Of a stretch of DNA of 54,847 nt, positions 26,222 through 35,842 are shown piece after piece. The position numbers and the translations under genes are program-made. Source of the stretch: an uncultured Acidobacteriota bacterium (GTDB lineage Bacteria > Acidobacteriota > Terriglobia > Bryobacterales > Bryobacteraceae); the NCBI GenBank assembly GCA_902825945.1, contig CADECY010000059.1, positions 1 through 54,847 on the forward strand, in the 5' to 3' direction. Below the pieces are notes generated by a model. That model did not search any database. It had not been told where the DNA came from and saw nothing but the letters and a program-made list of their open reading frames with translations. Each line of letters opens with the position of its first letter. Positions within the stretch are counted from its first letter, which is position 1.

Positions 26222-28015
26222 TCAGTTCGATGTCTGCCGCACCGGCAGGTCCGCAAGGTCGGTGAAGGAGTCCGCGGTCTGGATCGATACGGGCACCGGA
26301 TTCGCCGCGCCGGAGCCCTTCGGAACCTTGACCTTGATGTGGTGGACTCCGGCTCGACTGGGATCGGGCGCGACCGACACGGTTTCCGCGGGCTTGCCGC
26401 CGATCGAGATCTTCAAGTCCGCGGCGCCGGCGCGGCCCACCCCGGCAGCCGCCAACGCGATCACCTCACCCTCCGTGGCCGGATGGTTGAGATTGACCGG
26501 CTTGCCATCGGGTGCGAACGCGATCACCGGTCCCATGCCATTCCCCATCTCCGTGACGAACGCCGGACTCGCGGCCACCACGGGCAGCGTGAGAGCTTTC
26601 GATTGCTTGCCACCCGACGTTATCTGAATGGCGGCGCCCGCCTGATTCAGCTTCGCCGGAGCGACGAACTCGACCCGCTCGAAAGAGACCGACTGAATCG
26701 CGGCCGGCTGTCCATCGACGGCAACACGAACCCCGCCGAGTTCGGTGGGATAGGGTGCGGTGGCTTTCGCCTGTGCGGGCGCGATTCCACTCGCCGAGAT
26801 TGACACGATCGAGCCCGGCGCGATCGCTTGTGGTCCCGGGGCGAGAGTCGACGCGTTGCCGCTGTTAATGGAGGAGATCGCGGGAAACGGCGGCAGCGTA
26901 ATCTGCGCCTTGATTCCCACGAAGATGCCGTGGTCGAGCACGAGATCGTTACCCGCGCCGGTTTGCGCGCCGACGATGATCGAGCCGTCCGGGCTGACGG
27001 CGAGATTCCGCATGCCGTAGCGGACCTTCGCTCCCATATTCGCCGTTCCATCGCTACTCAGCAGGTAGGCGTTCAGCACCGTCGCGTTGACGGTGCCGCT
27101 TCCACCGCGAATCCGCTGGGTAAACCAGGCGCGGCCATCACCCTCCGAACGCATCGATCCGAACGCGCTGCTCAACCGGAGCGCCGCCGGATCGAATTCG
27201 AATGGCGTTTCACCAGTGATCTCTGCCATCCAGTACAGTCCACGGAGTGCTCCGTTGGAGTATCCGGCAGCTTTCTTGGCCAGAATCAGCGCGTCTCGCA
27301 ATCCGGCATCTTTCGACAACCCGAGGACGATCCCGCCGTCTCCGGAGACCACGATCTCACGTTCTCCCGTCAAGACGTCGGAGTTGGCCTTGAACGTCAT
27401 CACGCCAACACCGCCATCTTTCACCGAGACGGCCGCCTCGCCTGAATCCACTCGCACCACGTCATCAATGCCGGCGACGTGACCGGAGACCGTCGCCTCG
27501 GTCTTCGACGCCGCCGCGTTGGCCGAGAACTCGACGAGCGCTGTCGAAAGTCGCGTGGGGTCGCCGTTCCGCATCGACAGGTACGCGCCCGCGTAGTCGC
27601 CCGTCACGGCCGGTGACGCACCGCGAGCCGGACCACGCACGGCGAGGAACAAGTCGTGGGGATCTTTCGCACCTTCCGATGCGCCGAGCAGGACGGACTT
27701 GTCGTGGTTGAACCGCGCGCGGATCCGGGCATTGGCGCGCGAAGGATCGGGCAGCAGGATCGATTCGTCCGTGGCTTCGTATTGTCCAGCCGCTTCGACA
27801 GGCTGCAACGGACCGCGATCGGTTCCGCGCCTCGCCTTGATCTTGACGCCGCCTCGCGCATCGAACGTCAGAGTGCCTAGTACGTTCCTGGCCGCGAATG
27901 TTCCGGCCTTCGCGCCTGCCTGAATCGAGATCTGGATGAACTGAAAATCGCCTTCCACCTGCGCGGGCAAAGGCACGACGCTCATGAGTGACAGCGCTGC
28001 CGCCAAAACTCTCAT
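26222..28015 (-). CDS. Secreted protein with TIGR03437 C-terminal domain
   Basis: A 597-residue protein with a signal peptide (MRVLAAALSLMSVVPLPAQ). The N-terminal part (FQFIQISIQAGAKAGTFAAR, then repeated VGDYAGAYLSM-like strands) is a beta-rich region I cannot name. The last 220 residues are the TIGR03437 domain, known almost only from Solibacter relatives: APGSIVSISASGIAPAQAKA, YPTELGGVRVAVDGQPAAIQ, FVAPAKLNQAGAAIQI and EGEVIALAAAGVGRAG. The domain is thought to be an Ig-like cell-surface module. This is the best taxonomic marker in the window. A GATAAT hexamer lies six bases before the ATG. Its 3' end is one base from the convergent SDR gene. Confidence 0.88.
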   Translation of the reverse strand: MRVLAAALSLMSVVPLPAQVEGDFQFIQISIQAGAKAGTFAARNVLGTLTFDARGGVKIKARRGTDRGPLQPVEAAGQYEATDESILLPDPSRANARIRARFNHDKSVLLGASEGAKDPHDLFLAVRGPARGASPAVTGDYAGAYLSMRNGDPTRLSTALVEFSANAAASKTEATVSGHVAGIDDVVRVDSGEAAVSVKDGGVGVMTFKANSDVLTGEREIVVSGDGGIVLGLSKDAGLRDALILAKKAAGYSNGALRGLYWMAEITGETPFEFDPAALRLSSAFGSMRSEGDGRAWFTQRIRGGSGTVNATVLNAYLLSSDGTANMGAKVRYGMRNLAVSPDGSIIVGAQTGAGNDLVLDHGIFVGIKAQITLPPFPAISSINSGNASTLAPGPQAIAPGSIVSISASGIAPAQAKATAPYPTELGGVRVAVDGQPAAIQSVSFERVEFVAPAKLNQAGAAIQITSGGKQSKALTLPVVAASPAFVTEMGNGMGPVIAFAPDGKPVNLNHPATEGEVIALAAAGVGRAGAADLKISIGGKPAETVSVAPDPSRAGVHHIKVKVPKGSGAANPVPVSIQTADSFTDLADLPVRQTSN

Positions 28016-28032
28016 AGCTTGATTATCGCGCG
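28016..28032. promoter_or_regulatory. 17-bp bidirectional leaderless promoter
   Basis: The whole intergenic region is AGCTTGATTATCGCGCG. Rightwards, GATTAT (28021-28026), six bases, ATG 28033. Leftwards, GATAAT (complement of 28022-28027), six bases, ATG 28015. The length and the centred ATTAT core are the same as at 12652-12668, although the flanks differ. No -35 is evident on either side. Confidence 0.6.
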
Positions 28033-29715
28033 ATGAGCCATAATCGAAGTTCTATGCCAACTGGAGCAGAACTGTTCGTCGGCGCGATGGAGCGTCTCGG
28101 AATCCGCGAGATCTACACTCTCGTGGGCGATCACTTGAACGAAGTGTTGTCGGTGGCCGGAAAACGGAACATCCGGATCACCGATTTCCGCCACGAGTCT
28201 GGCGTGGTCCACGCCGCTGATGCCTATGGGCGCATTCACCGTAAACCGATCGTCTCGCTGGTGACCGGAGGTCCGGGTCACACGAACGCGCTCACCGGGA
28301 TCGCGACGGCGTTTCAGGCGGCAAGTCCGGTCATCACGGTGAGCGGCGCGCCGGCCGCGGGGCTCGCCGGACGACAAGTGTTTCAGGTGATCGATCAGGT
28401 GGGGATGGCCGCGCCGGTCTGCAAGTTCGCCGCTCAACCGGCCAACACCGGCCAGATACCGTTCTATTTGGGACGCGCTTATCAGGAAGCCGTATCCGGC
28501 CGCATGGGTCCCACTCACCTGACGATCCCAGTGGATATGTTCGCGGGTTCATCCGACGCGCCATTGCCGATGCCCGTTCCTTCGCGGCGCCCCGCCATGG
28601 CGCCTTCCGCCGGTGAAGTGGAACTCGCGTTGTCGATCCTGCGCGCCGCCGAGCGCCCGGTGGTGATCGCGGGCAGCGGCGTTTGGTGGTCCGATGCTGG
28701 TTCGGAATTGCAGCGGTTCCTCGCCATGACGCGGCTTCCGTACTACAGCGTCACGATGGCGCGCGGTGTGATTCGCGACGACTTTTCCACGTCGATGGGC
28801 TACTCCGACGGTGCTCTGAACAAGGCTGTTCACAAGGCGTTTCCGGAAGCGGATGTGGTGCTGGTGCTCGGCAAGCGTATCGACTACCGCATGGCACTCG
28901 GCGGTCCGCGGTTGTTTTCACCGAAGGCGAAGTTCATTCAAATCGACATCGAACCGTCCGAACTCGGAATCACGCGGAACCTGGAAGTGGGAATCTGTGC
29001 CGACCTTCGCGCGGCCCTGCGTGCGATGAACGAGCAGTTGGGAGAGGCCACGTTGCCGGGCTGGGGCGGATGGGTCAAGAAGCAGCGTGAGTACCGTGAC
29101 GAATGGCGTGCCACCCTCGCCGGAATCGCCACTGACCGCTCCTCGCCGATCCATCCCGCGGCCTTCTTCGCGGAACTCGCCAAAGCACTTCCGGAGGACA
29201 TCCTGTACTCGTGGGATGGTGGTGATTTCATCCACTGGGGTCGCGCCACACTGCCCGCGAATACGCCGGGCGGATGGCTTCGCCTCGGCCCGCTGGGCAC
29301 GATCGGATCGGCGCTGCCGAACGCGATTGCGCTACAGCAGAGCTTCCCGGATAAGCCGGTGACGCTGATTACCGGTGACGGATCGCTGGGCTTCTACATC
29401 GCGGAACTCGATACGCTGGTCCGCTACAACCTGCCGGTCGTGATCATCGTCGGGAATGATGCCGGCTGGGGACTCGAACGCGAACTGCAGGGCGAACTGT
29501 GCGGGTCGACAGTGGCGTGCGAGCTTCGGGCCACGCGATACGATCTCGTGATGAAGGGATTCGGCGGGGAAGGTGAGAACATCACTGAACTCGACGAAGT
29601 GGTTCCGGCGGTGCAGCGGGCGTTCGCGGCCAAGCGGCCTTATCTGCTGAACGTGAACATTCGCGGCGCGCGTAGTCCGTTCACGGAGTGGCAGATCAGC
29701 GGCAAGAAGAAATAA
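28033..29715 (+). CDS. Thiamine pyrophosphate enzyme of the acetolactate synthase-like family
   Basis: A 560-residue protein with the three-domain layout of acetolactate synthase, oxalyl-CoA decarboxylase and relatives. The catalytic Glu55 is in FRHESGVVHAADAYGR. The TPP-binding motif is GDGSLGFYIAELDTLVRYNL followed by IIVGNDAGWG. The middle domain contains VIAGSGVWWSDAGSELQ. No regulatory-subunit gene is nearby, so a biosynthetic acetolactate synthase is less likely than a catabolic decarboxylase or benzaldehyde-lyase-like enzyme. The cytoplasmic location follows from the absence of a signal. The ATG at 28033 follows the shared leaderless promoter; a second ATG seven codons later is less likely. 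Confidence 0.87.
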   Translation: MSHNRSSMPTGAELFVGAMERLGIREIYTLVGDHLNEVLSVAGKRNIRITDFRHESGVVHAADAYGRIHRKPIVSLVTGGPGHTNALTGIATAFQAASPVITVSGAPAAGLAGRQVFQVIDQVGMAAPVCKFAAQPANTGQIPFYLGRAYQEAVSGRMGPTHLTIPVDMFAGSSDAPLPMPVPSRRPAMAPSAGEVELALSILRAAERPVVIAGSGVWWSDAGSELQRFLAMTRLPYYSVTMARGVIRDDFSTSMGYSDGALNKAVHKAFPEADVVLVLGKRIDYRMALGGPRLFSPKAKFIQIDIEPSELGITRNLEVGICADLRAALRAMNEQLGEATLPGWGGWVKKQREYRDEWRATLAGIATDRSSPIHPAAFFAELAKALPEDILYSWDGGDFIHWGRATLPANTPGGWLRLGPLGTIGSALPNAIALQQSFPDKPVTLITGDGSLGFYIAELDTLVRYNLPVVIIVGNDAGWGLERELQGELCGSTVACELRATRYDLVMKGFGGEGENITELDEVVPAVQRAFAAKRPYLLNVNIRGARSPFTEWQISGKKK

Positions 29716-29800
29716 GCCCTCACTCCACCGCCTGCGGGTGTATACTCTTCTCGAATTCGCGTCGTCCGGCAATTCCGGCTGGGAGCAAGGAGTGGCGGTG

Positions 29801-32800
29801 GTGAAAAAGATTTGCATCTGTGTCTGCATGCTGTCTTTGGCGAACGCACAGGAAGAGCGTGCTTCGATATCCGGTCTCGTGACCGATCCTGGTGGCGCTG
29901 CCATCGCGGGAGCCCAAGTCACCGTTACCAGCGTGGAACGTAACGTGGCGACGAAGGCTGTCTCGAGTGATACGGGGCGCTTTCACGTGGCGTTTCTTCT
30001 GTCCGGTAAATACACGCTCTCGGTGGAGGCCCCCGGATTCAAGAAGCATGTGCGTGAGAACATCGCGCTGGCTGTCGCCCAGAAACTGGGAATCGATGTT
30101 CAATTGGAGATCGGCGCTGTTTCCGACAGCGTTACGGTGACCAGCGAGGTGACGTTGCTCGAAACCGAGTCGGCCTCACGCGGCCAGGTGATCACCCGGC
30201 GCGAACTGCATGATGTTCCGAACAACGGACTGAATCCGTTTCAACTCGTGTGGGCGATCGCGGGCGTCACTCGTACCACGGCAGGCTGGGGCGGCATGAG
30301 TCCACAGGGCGTCGCCAATGCCACCAACTTCTCGCTGAACGGCAGCCGTCCAGGCGAGAACGAGGTTCTGCTCGACGGCGTGAGCGACGTGCATGGCGGG
30401 CGTCAGGTCAAGAACGTTCCGTCGATCCTGATCCTGGACGAGTTCAAGGTGATCACGAATCCCTACGACGCGCAGTACGGTCGCACTGGCGGCGGAGTGA
30501 TCAGCTTCACCACGAAGTCCGGCACCAACAGCTTCCATGGCCAGATGTGGGAGACCGTTTCGAACAACGTTTTGAACGCCAATAGCTTCGCCAACAATCG
30601 CGCTGGCAACAGGCGTCCGCAGTCGAATTTGAACGTCTTCGGATTCGAGACGAACGGACCTGTTTACATTCCCAAGGTGATCGACGGCCGCAACAAGCTT
30701 TTCTACATGTTCTCTTACGAAGGCTGGCGCGGGCGGGGAACCGACTTGCAGAACTTCACGATTCCACTCGACGCCCAGCGCGGTGGCGATTTCTCCGGGC
30801 TGCTCAACGGCGCCGGACAACAGGTGGTCATCTACGACCCGTTGACCACGGTCTCCGACGGCGCGTCTGGATTCCGCCGCACGCCTTTCGCGCGAAACGC
30901 CATACCGGCGAACCGGATGAATCCGATATCGGTCAAGGCCGCGGCTTTCCTGCCCAAGCCGATCTTCGCTGGCCAGGGCCCGGGGCAGCTCAACAACTAC
31001 GTGCTCCCCACGCCGAATATCTACGGCATCAACATGGTAGCTTCGCGAATCGACTACAACATCAACTCGAACAACCGTGTCCACTTTCGATACTCGAATA
31101 CGCCGTTCCAGGAGAATCGTTCCATCGGGTGGGGCACCAACGTCGCCGAGACGAGCGGCAATCTCCCTCTGACCCGCAACGGAGTCAACTGGAGCTTCGA
31201 CTGGACGTCGAGTCTCAGCGCGACCACCGTTTGGAACCTGAAGTTCGGACTGACGCGCTGGGAGGATTTCGCGGGGAACCTGTTGGGGCGGGGTTACAGC
31301 CCGGCGCAACTCGGCTTCCCGGAAACACTGGTCCGGCAGTTCAAAGTCCTCCAATTCCCGCGATTCAATCTCGGCGGAGGCGGCAACTATACCGGCATCG
31401 GGAGTTCCCGGCCCGGCAATCTGGAAGCCGACTACGCCTATAGCCTGCAGCCGAACCTGAACCTCGTGCGCCGTGGACACGTGATCAAGCTGGGTGCGGA
31501 AGGCAAGCGCTTTGACAAGAACCGGGTGCCGCTCGGTTTGATCAGTGGCCAATACGATTTCGACCGCGGCTTTACTCAGGCGAATCCGTTGCGCGGCGAC
31601 GCCGTCTCGGGCAACGAGTTCGCCACGTTCCTGCTGGGTTATCCAGTAGGCGGCGCCGTCGAGGATTTGATGCATCCGGCGCACCGCAGCTATTTTTGGG
31701 CTGGCTTCGTGCAGGACGACTGGAAGATCACGCCGAAGCTGACCTTGAATCTCGGCTTCCGCTACGATTACGAACAGCCACTGGCGGAGCGATACAACCG
31801 CATGGTTCGCGGATTCGCGTTCGATCAGCCGAGCCCGATCGCTGACCGCGTTCAGGGGCTGTCGCTCAAAGGTGGATTGCTCTACGCGGGTACGAGCGGA
31901 ACGGCTCGACAGGCGTTCAATCGGGACCTCTTCCGTCCGCAGCCACGAGCCGGATTCGCCTATCGCGTGGCCAATCGAGCCGTCCTTCGTGGCGGTTGGG
32001 GAATGTTCTTCCTCGGCCAATACGAAGAGGGTCCATCAACGGGGTTCAGCCGTACGACGCCTCTCATCGCGAGCTTCGACGGTGGTGTGACTCCCGCACG
32101 TTCGTTAAACGACCCGTTTCCGGACGGTCTGCTGCGCCCGGTCGGCAACTCCCGAGGACTATCGACCGACATCGGGCTCGGCGTTGGGGCACAGTATCTG
32201 GACCGCAAGCTGCCCTACTCGCAGCAGTTCTCGTTCGGCTTTCAGGTCGAGTTCAGTGGCTGGATTTGGGATTCGGCCTATTCGGCCAACCTGACGCGGC
32301 GCCTGCCGGTCGCCGCGCAGACGAACAACTTGCCGATCAACGAACTCGGGCGGGCGTCGAGCTACTACACGGAGGCCGTTCCGAATCCGATGGCGGGCCT
32401 GCTTCCGGACAATCCCGCCAAGAACGGACGGACGATCCCGCGCCAAGACCTCCTTCGCCCGTTCCCTCAGTACACCGGCGTTTCCCTCTCGAACATTTCG
32501 ATGGGCCGGCAGGACTACCACGGCTGGCAGAACCGGTTGTCGCGGCGGTTCTCGCAAGGTGTGACACTGCAAGCGTCCTACACGTTCTCAAAGACGCTCG
32601 AGCAGGTGTCGTTGCTCAACAACGAGGATTTCACCTTGGCGAAGCCGCTCGACTCTCCGCTCGAGCGCCGCCTGCTGCAGTTCGACGTGCCTCACAAGGT
32701 GGCGGTGCTCGGCACATATGAAGTGCCGGTCGGCCGCGGCAAGAAGTATGGCGGCTCGATGAGTTCCGTCTTGAATATGATCGCGGGAGGATGGCAGATC

Positions 32801-33241
32801 AACGGCGATCTCACGCTGCAGAAGGGCTTTCCCATTCAGTTCCCGAACGCGGCTCCCGTAGCGGCTCGCAGCGCCAATCTGCCTTCCGGTGAGCGCACGT
32901 TGCTGCGCTGGTTCGATACTTCGCTCTGGCGCGATGCAGCCACGGGGCGGCCAGTTCCCGCGCAGGCGCCGTTCACGCTGCGAAACTTCCCGACCCGTTT
33001 CCCGGACGTGCGCTTTCCAGGGCTGAAGAACCTCGACCTGTCGCTGTTCAAGGACTTCCAAATCCGGGAGCGGTTGAAGCTCAACTTCCGTGCCGAATGC
33101 TACAACATTTCCAACACTCCTTGGTTTAGCTCCCTCGATGGCAACGGAGCGAACGTGACATCGGCTTCATTCGGAGCGCTCAATCTGGCGCAGAGCAATT
33201 CCGCCCGACGGTTCTCGCTGGCGCTGCGGATGATCTGGTAG
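29801..33241 (+). CDS. Oar-like TonB-dependent receptor with carboxypeptidase-regulatory domain
   Basis: About 1146 residues, the size of acidobacterial Oar-type receptors. After a signal (KKICICVCMLSLANAQ) comes a Cna-B/CarboxypepD_reg domain (SISGLVTDPGGAAIAGAQVT to about residue 95). A plug region follows (VITRRELHDVPNNGLNPFQL, FSLNGSRPGENEVLLDGVSD, YDAQYGRTGGGVISFTTKSG), then a long beta barrel ending in RRFSLALRMIW. Such receptors import large ligands across the outer membrane using TonB energy, often glycans or proteins. I chose GTG 29801, eight bases after AAGGAG; GTG 29798 is equally possible, and the longer frame is not supported. It stands alone after the TPP enzyme gene. Confidence 0.92.
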   Translation: MKKICICVCMLSLANAQEERASISGLVTDPGGAAIAGAQVTVTSVERNVATKAVSSDTGRFHVAFLLSGKYTLSVEAPGFKKHVRENIALAVAQKLGIDVQLEIGAVSDSVTVTSEVTLLETESASRGQVITRRELHDVPNNGLNPFQLVWAIAGVTRTTAGWGGMSPQGVANATNFSLNGSRPGENEVLLDGVSDVHGGRQVKNVPSILILDEFKVITNPYDAQYGRTGGGVISFTTKSGTNSFHGQMWETVSNNVLNANSFANNRAGNRRPQSNLNVFGFETNGPVYIPKVIDGRNKLFYMFSYEGWRGRGTDLQNFTIPLDAQRGGDFSGLLNGAGQQVVIYDPLTTVSDGASGFRRTPFARNAIPANRMNPISVKAAAFLPKPIFAGQGPGQLNNYVLPTPNIYGINMVASRIDYNINSNNRVHFRYSNTPFQENRSIGWGTNVAETSGNLPLTRNGVNWSFDWTSSLSATTVWNLKFGLTRWEDFAGNLLGRGYSPAQLGFPETLVRQFKVLQFPRFNLGGGGNYTGIGSSRPGNLEADYAYSLQPNLNLVRRGHVIKLGAEGKRFDKNRVPLGLISGQYDFDRGFTQANPLRGDAVSGNEFATFLLGYPVGGAVEDLMHPAHRSYFWAGFVQDDWKITPKLTLNLGFRYDYEQPLAERYNRMVRGFAFDQPSPIADRVQGLSLKGGLLYAGTSGTARQAFNRDLFRPQPRAGFAYRVANRAVLRGGWGMFFLGQYEEGPSTGFSRTTPLIASFDGGVTPARSLNDPFPDGLLRPVGNSRGLSTDIGLGVGAQYLDRKLPYSQQFSFGFQVEFSGWIWDSAYSANLTRRLPVAAQTNNLPINELGRASSYYTEAVPNPMAGLLPDNPAKNGRTIPRQDLLRPFPQYTGVSLSNISMGRQDYHGWQNRLSRRFSQGVTLQASYTFSKTLEQVSLLNNEDFTLAKPLDSPLERRLLQFDVPHKVAVLGTYEVPVGRGKKYGGSMSSVLNMIAGGWQINGDLTLQKGFPIQFPNAAPVAARSANLPSGERTLLRWFDTSLWRDAATGRPVPAQAPFTLRNFPTRFPDVRFPGLKNLDLSLFKDFQIRERLKLNFRAECYNISNTPWFSSLDGNGANVTSASFGALNLAQSNSARRFSLALRMIW

Positions 33242-33292
33242 GGCCCGGCTCGCGCGGATACGCCGTGCTTTTTCGCGGGCAATTGCGGGCCC
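33241..33292 (+). terminator. Possible hairpin after the TonB receptor gene
   Basis: GGGCCCG (33241-33247, starting in the stop codon) can pair with CGGGCCC at 33286-33292 around a 38-base loop that contains CTTTTT. It is not a classic intrinsic terminator because no T-run follows the stem. Confidence 0.2.
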
Positions 33293-33318
33293 ATGCGCTG
33301 ATGTCGTAAGGTCGGCGA

Positions 33319-34269
33319 ATGGGAGCAATCGATCTCTCTTTCAAATCTCTCCTCGACCAGTTGCCGTATCAAACGATCCGGCAATTCGGAGCACGTAAGA
33401 TCCGGCGCGATGCCGTGATCGACATGCCGCAGCGCGAAGTCTCGCTGCCGCTGAAGGCGGTGGATGGGGCGTGTGTGCTCACGATGGACGGGAAAACCTG
33501 GGTGGAACACTTCGAGTCCGAGGTCGGGTTGTCGCGCGAGGACTTCGACCAGATTCGCCGGCGTGCACAAGCGCTCGACCTCAAGCATGATGGACCGGTC
33601 CATACGACGATACTGCTGATGGCGAAGCGGCGGAGTCCCCGGCGTCCGCCGGAAGTGTTGCGTATCGAGCGCGGCACACTGACAGTCGAGGTGAGGCCGC
33701 GCTACATCCGCTTGTGGGAGGAGCCGCCGGACGGTTTGCTGGAAGGTGCGCCGGTCGAGGCCGTACCCTGGATCGCGGCGATGAATTCGACCCCGGAACA
33801 GGAAGAGTGGATGATCCAGACGATCCTCGCGATTCAGGACAAGGAAAAGCGGGACCGGCTGGCGGCGGAAGCCGTAACACTCGCCGGATTGAAGTACGAT
33901 AAAGATAAAGTGGCGGAATTCCGCCAGAGGTTTCTGATGGTAACGACAAAAGATCTCATGCGAGCTTCCGTGGTCGGCGAGGAGCTCATCGAGGAAGGCT
34001 TTGAACTCGGTGTGGAGAAAGGCATTGAGAAAGGCATTGAGCAAGGCGTCGAACGGGGCCGTCAAGAGGGCCGCCTCGAGGCCATCCATCGGATCCGCAG
34101 ACACGTGAGGAGCCTCCTCGCGAGCCGAATCTCGGGCGAAGTGGATTCCACTTGGCTCGACTCGATGGATGATATCGATCAGCTCGACCGCCTCTTCGAC
34201 GAACTGCTCGCCGCGCGAGACGAAACGCAGGCGCGAGCGGCCTTTGACCGCGCCCGGATCGGTCAGTGA
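33319..34269 (+). CDS. Rpn-family (PD-(D/E)XK nuclease/transposase-like) protein
   Basis: A 316-residue protein of the Rpn/PDDEXK-transposase-like group. FKSLLDQLPYQTIRQFGARK at the N-terminus, then WVEHFESEVGLSREDFDQIR where relatives have a WLLHIEFQS-type nuclease motif, then RYIRLWEEPPDGLLEGAPVE and VPWIAAMNST are all in family order. Here the core reads HFESE, so the active site may be altered. The C-terminus has a Glu/Gly repeat of the xxGxEKG type (residues about 228-252), a feature of this family. Rpn proteins promote recombination, and some act in phage defence. A TAAGGT hexamer lies six bases before the ATG. The end overlaps the convergent DUF1684 gene by seven bases. Confidence 0.72.
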   Translation: MGAIDLSFKSLLDQLPYQTIRQFGARKIRRDAVIDMPQREVSLPLKAVDGACVLTMDGKTWVEHFESEVGLSREDFDQIRRRAQALDLKHDGPVHTTILLMAKRRSPRRPPEVLRIERGTLTVEVRPRYIRLWEEPPDGLLEGAPVEAVPWIAAMNSTPEQEEWMIQTILAIQDKEKRDRLAAEAVTLAGLKYDKDKVAEFRQRFLMVTTKDLMRASVVGEELIEEGFELGVEKGIEKGIEQGVERGRQEGRLEAIHRIRRHVRSLLASRISGEVDSTWLDSMDDIDQLDRLFDELLAARDETQARAAFDRARIGQ

Positions 34270-35009
34270 TAGCGGCGCTCGCCCGCTTCGATCGCAATCG
34301 GTAATTCATTCCGTTTCGGCGCCAATGGGCAAGTCGCGTACGGCGTGTAAGCGCAGGGCGGATTCTCGGCGCGATTGAAATCGAGAATGATCTTTCCATT
34401 CCGCGGGGGCGCGGCGTAGAGGAACCGTCCACCCGGATACGTCGTGGATCGCGATGTCTCGTCCTTGAACACGAACATCAACTGGTCGCCGTCGTCGAAC
34501 GGTTCGAGGCGAAACCGCTGGCCCCGTAACGAGAATTCCGCGGCTCCGGAGGCGAGCATTCTCTGTTGAATGCCGCCCACTGAATCGATCATCCGGGCTT
34601 GCTTGGCGGAATAGGGGCGCCAAACAGCGGTCACCTGCCACACCGGATCAGCCGGGTGCCACTTCAACCCGTGAAACTCTCGCCGTGCCTGTGCCTCTGT
34701 GTCCCTCACCCGAATCGCGAACCGGCCGCCCCGCTCGATCGCCTGATAGCTTCGGGTGCCCGCGCGCAGTGGCACGTCACTCAGAGGGCGCTCCCGTCCG
34801 TTCCAGCGCGCGAACACCTCGTGTCCGCGCAAGGTGAAGGTCGCACCCTCGAGGATCTCGGAATTCGGCTGGCCCGGTTCGAGCCAATGCAACCCAACCA
34901 AGCTCAGCCATCCATCGGGTTTGCGCAGTTCTCGTTCATGGTTGGCGCGCCATGCTTCGATGTCTTGCGCCATCAGGGCCAGTGTTACCGCCACCAGCGA
35001 TTTCCTCAT
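34263..35009 (-). CDS. DUF1684 family protein
   Basis: A 248-residue protein matching DUF1684: IEAWRANHERELRKPDGWLS, LVGLHWLEPGQ, RLEPFDDGDQLMFVFKDETS, GRFLYAAPPRNGKIILDFNR and NPPCAYTPYATCPLAPKRNE. The last segment, with its Asn-Pro-Pro-Cys-x-Tyr pattern, is the most conserved part of the family. The function is unknown. A short signal-like N-terminus (MRKSLVAVTLALMAQ) suggests export. I chose ATG 35009 for that reason; the longer frame upstream is not protein-like. It diverges from the SDR gene at 35078. Confidence 0.82.
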   Translation of the reverse strand: MRKSLVAVTLALMAQDIEAWRANHERELRKPDGWLSLVGLHWLEPGQPNSEILEGATFTLRGHEVFARWNGRERPLSDVPLRAGTRSYQAIERGGRFAIRVRDTEAQARREFHGLKWHPADPVWQVTAVWRPYSAKQARMIDSVGGIQQRMLASGAAEFSLRGQRFRLEPFDDGDQLMFVFKDETSRSTTYPGGRFLYAAPPRNGKIILDFNRAENPPCAYTPYATCPLAPKRNELPIAIEAGERRYH

Positions 35010-35077
35010 CACATCCACCGCATATTCACAAGTTTTCCACAAGGCGGCGCGGGTCCGCATGTCGCACAATGGAGAGC

Positions 35078-35836
35078 ATGGCAAAAAACGGAAAGATCGC
35101 GCTCGTCACCGGCGCGGGTAGCGGAATCGGGCGAGCGGCCGCGCTGGCGCTCCAAGGCGCGGGATACTCGGTGGTACTCGCCGGACGCCGCGCGGAGGAG
35201 CTCGATCGGACAGCGTCAATGGCATCGGCGGATGGTGGCGACACCCTCGCGGTGCCCACCGACGTCAGTCAGCCGGACGCCGTCAAGGCGCTCTTCGCGA
35301 AGACCCGTGAACGCTTCGGCCGGCTCGACCTCCTCTTCAACAACGCCGGCATCAACGTCCCGGCGATCCCGATGGAGGATCTCACCTGGGAGCAGTGGAG
35401 TTCGGTCGTCGGCGTCAACCTCACCGGACCTTTCCTGTGCGCGCAAGAGGCGATCCGCCTGATGAAGTCGCAGGATCCTCGCGGAGGCCGCATTATCAAC
35501 AACGGCTCGATCTCAGCGCACGCGCCGCGCCCGCATTCGGCGCCCTACACCTCGACCAAGCATGCGATCACCGGCCTGACCAAGAGCATCGCGCTCGATT
35601 GCCGCGCCTATGACATCGCGTGTGGCCAGATCGATATCGGCAACGCCGCCACCGAAATGACGCAGCGCATGACCCAAGGCGTTCCGCAGGCGAATGGCAC
35701 GATGATGGTGGAAGCCCGCATGAACGTGAAGTGCGTGGCGGACGCGGTCCTCTACATGGCATCGCTTCCTCTCGACGCGAACGTTCTGTTCATGACTGTG
35801 ATGGCCAATCAGATGCCCTTCGTGGGCAGGGGGTGA
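35078..35836 (+). CDS. Short-chain dehydrogenase/reductase
   Basis: A 252-residue classical SDR. It has the cofactor motif VTGAGSGIGRAAALAL, the NNAG motif in FNNAGINVP, and the catalytic Ser (NNGSISAHAPR) and Tyr-x3-Lys in PYTSTKHAITGLTKSI. ACGQIDIGNAATEM is the usual post-catalytic loop, and the C-terminus VLFMTVMANQMPFVGRG is typical of a common bacterial subgroup whose substrates are unknown. The ATG at 35078 has GGAGAG only one base upstream, too close to work; ATG 35069, three codons earlier, is an alternative. It lies seven bases before the serine hydrolase gene and begins a four-gene run on this strand. Confidence 0.87.
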   Translation: MAKNGKIALVTGAGSGIGRAAALALQGAGYSVVLAGRRAEELDRTASMASADGGDTLAVPTDVSQPDAVKALFAKTRERFGRLDLLFNNAGINVPAIPMEDLTWEQWSSVVGVNLTGPFLCAQEAIRLMKSQDPRGGRIINNGSISAHAPRPHSAPYTSTKHAITGLTKSIALDCRAYDIACGQIDIGNAATEMTQRMTQGVPQANGTMMVEARMNVKCVADAVLYMASLPLDANVLFMTVMANQMPFVGRG

Positions 35837-35842
35837 CCTCGA

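Noticed and set aside
30176..32020. 614-codon minus-strand frame inside the TonB receptor gene
   Set aside because: Long, but its product is rich in Val/Arg/Glu with no recognisable motif, and the receptor on the other strand is clearly real.
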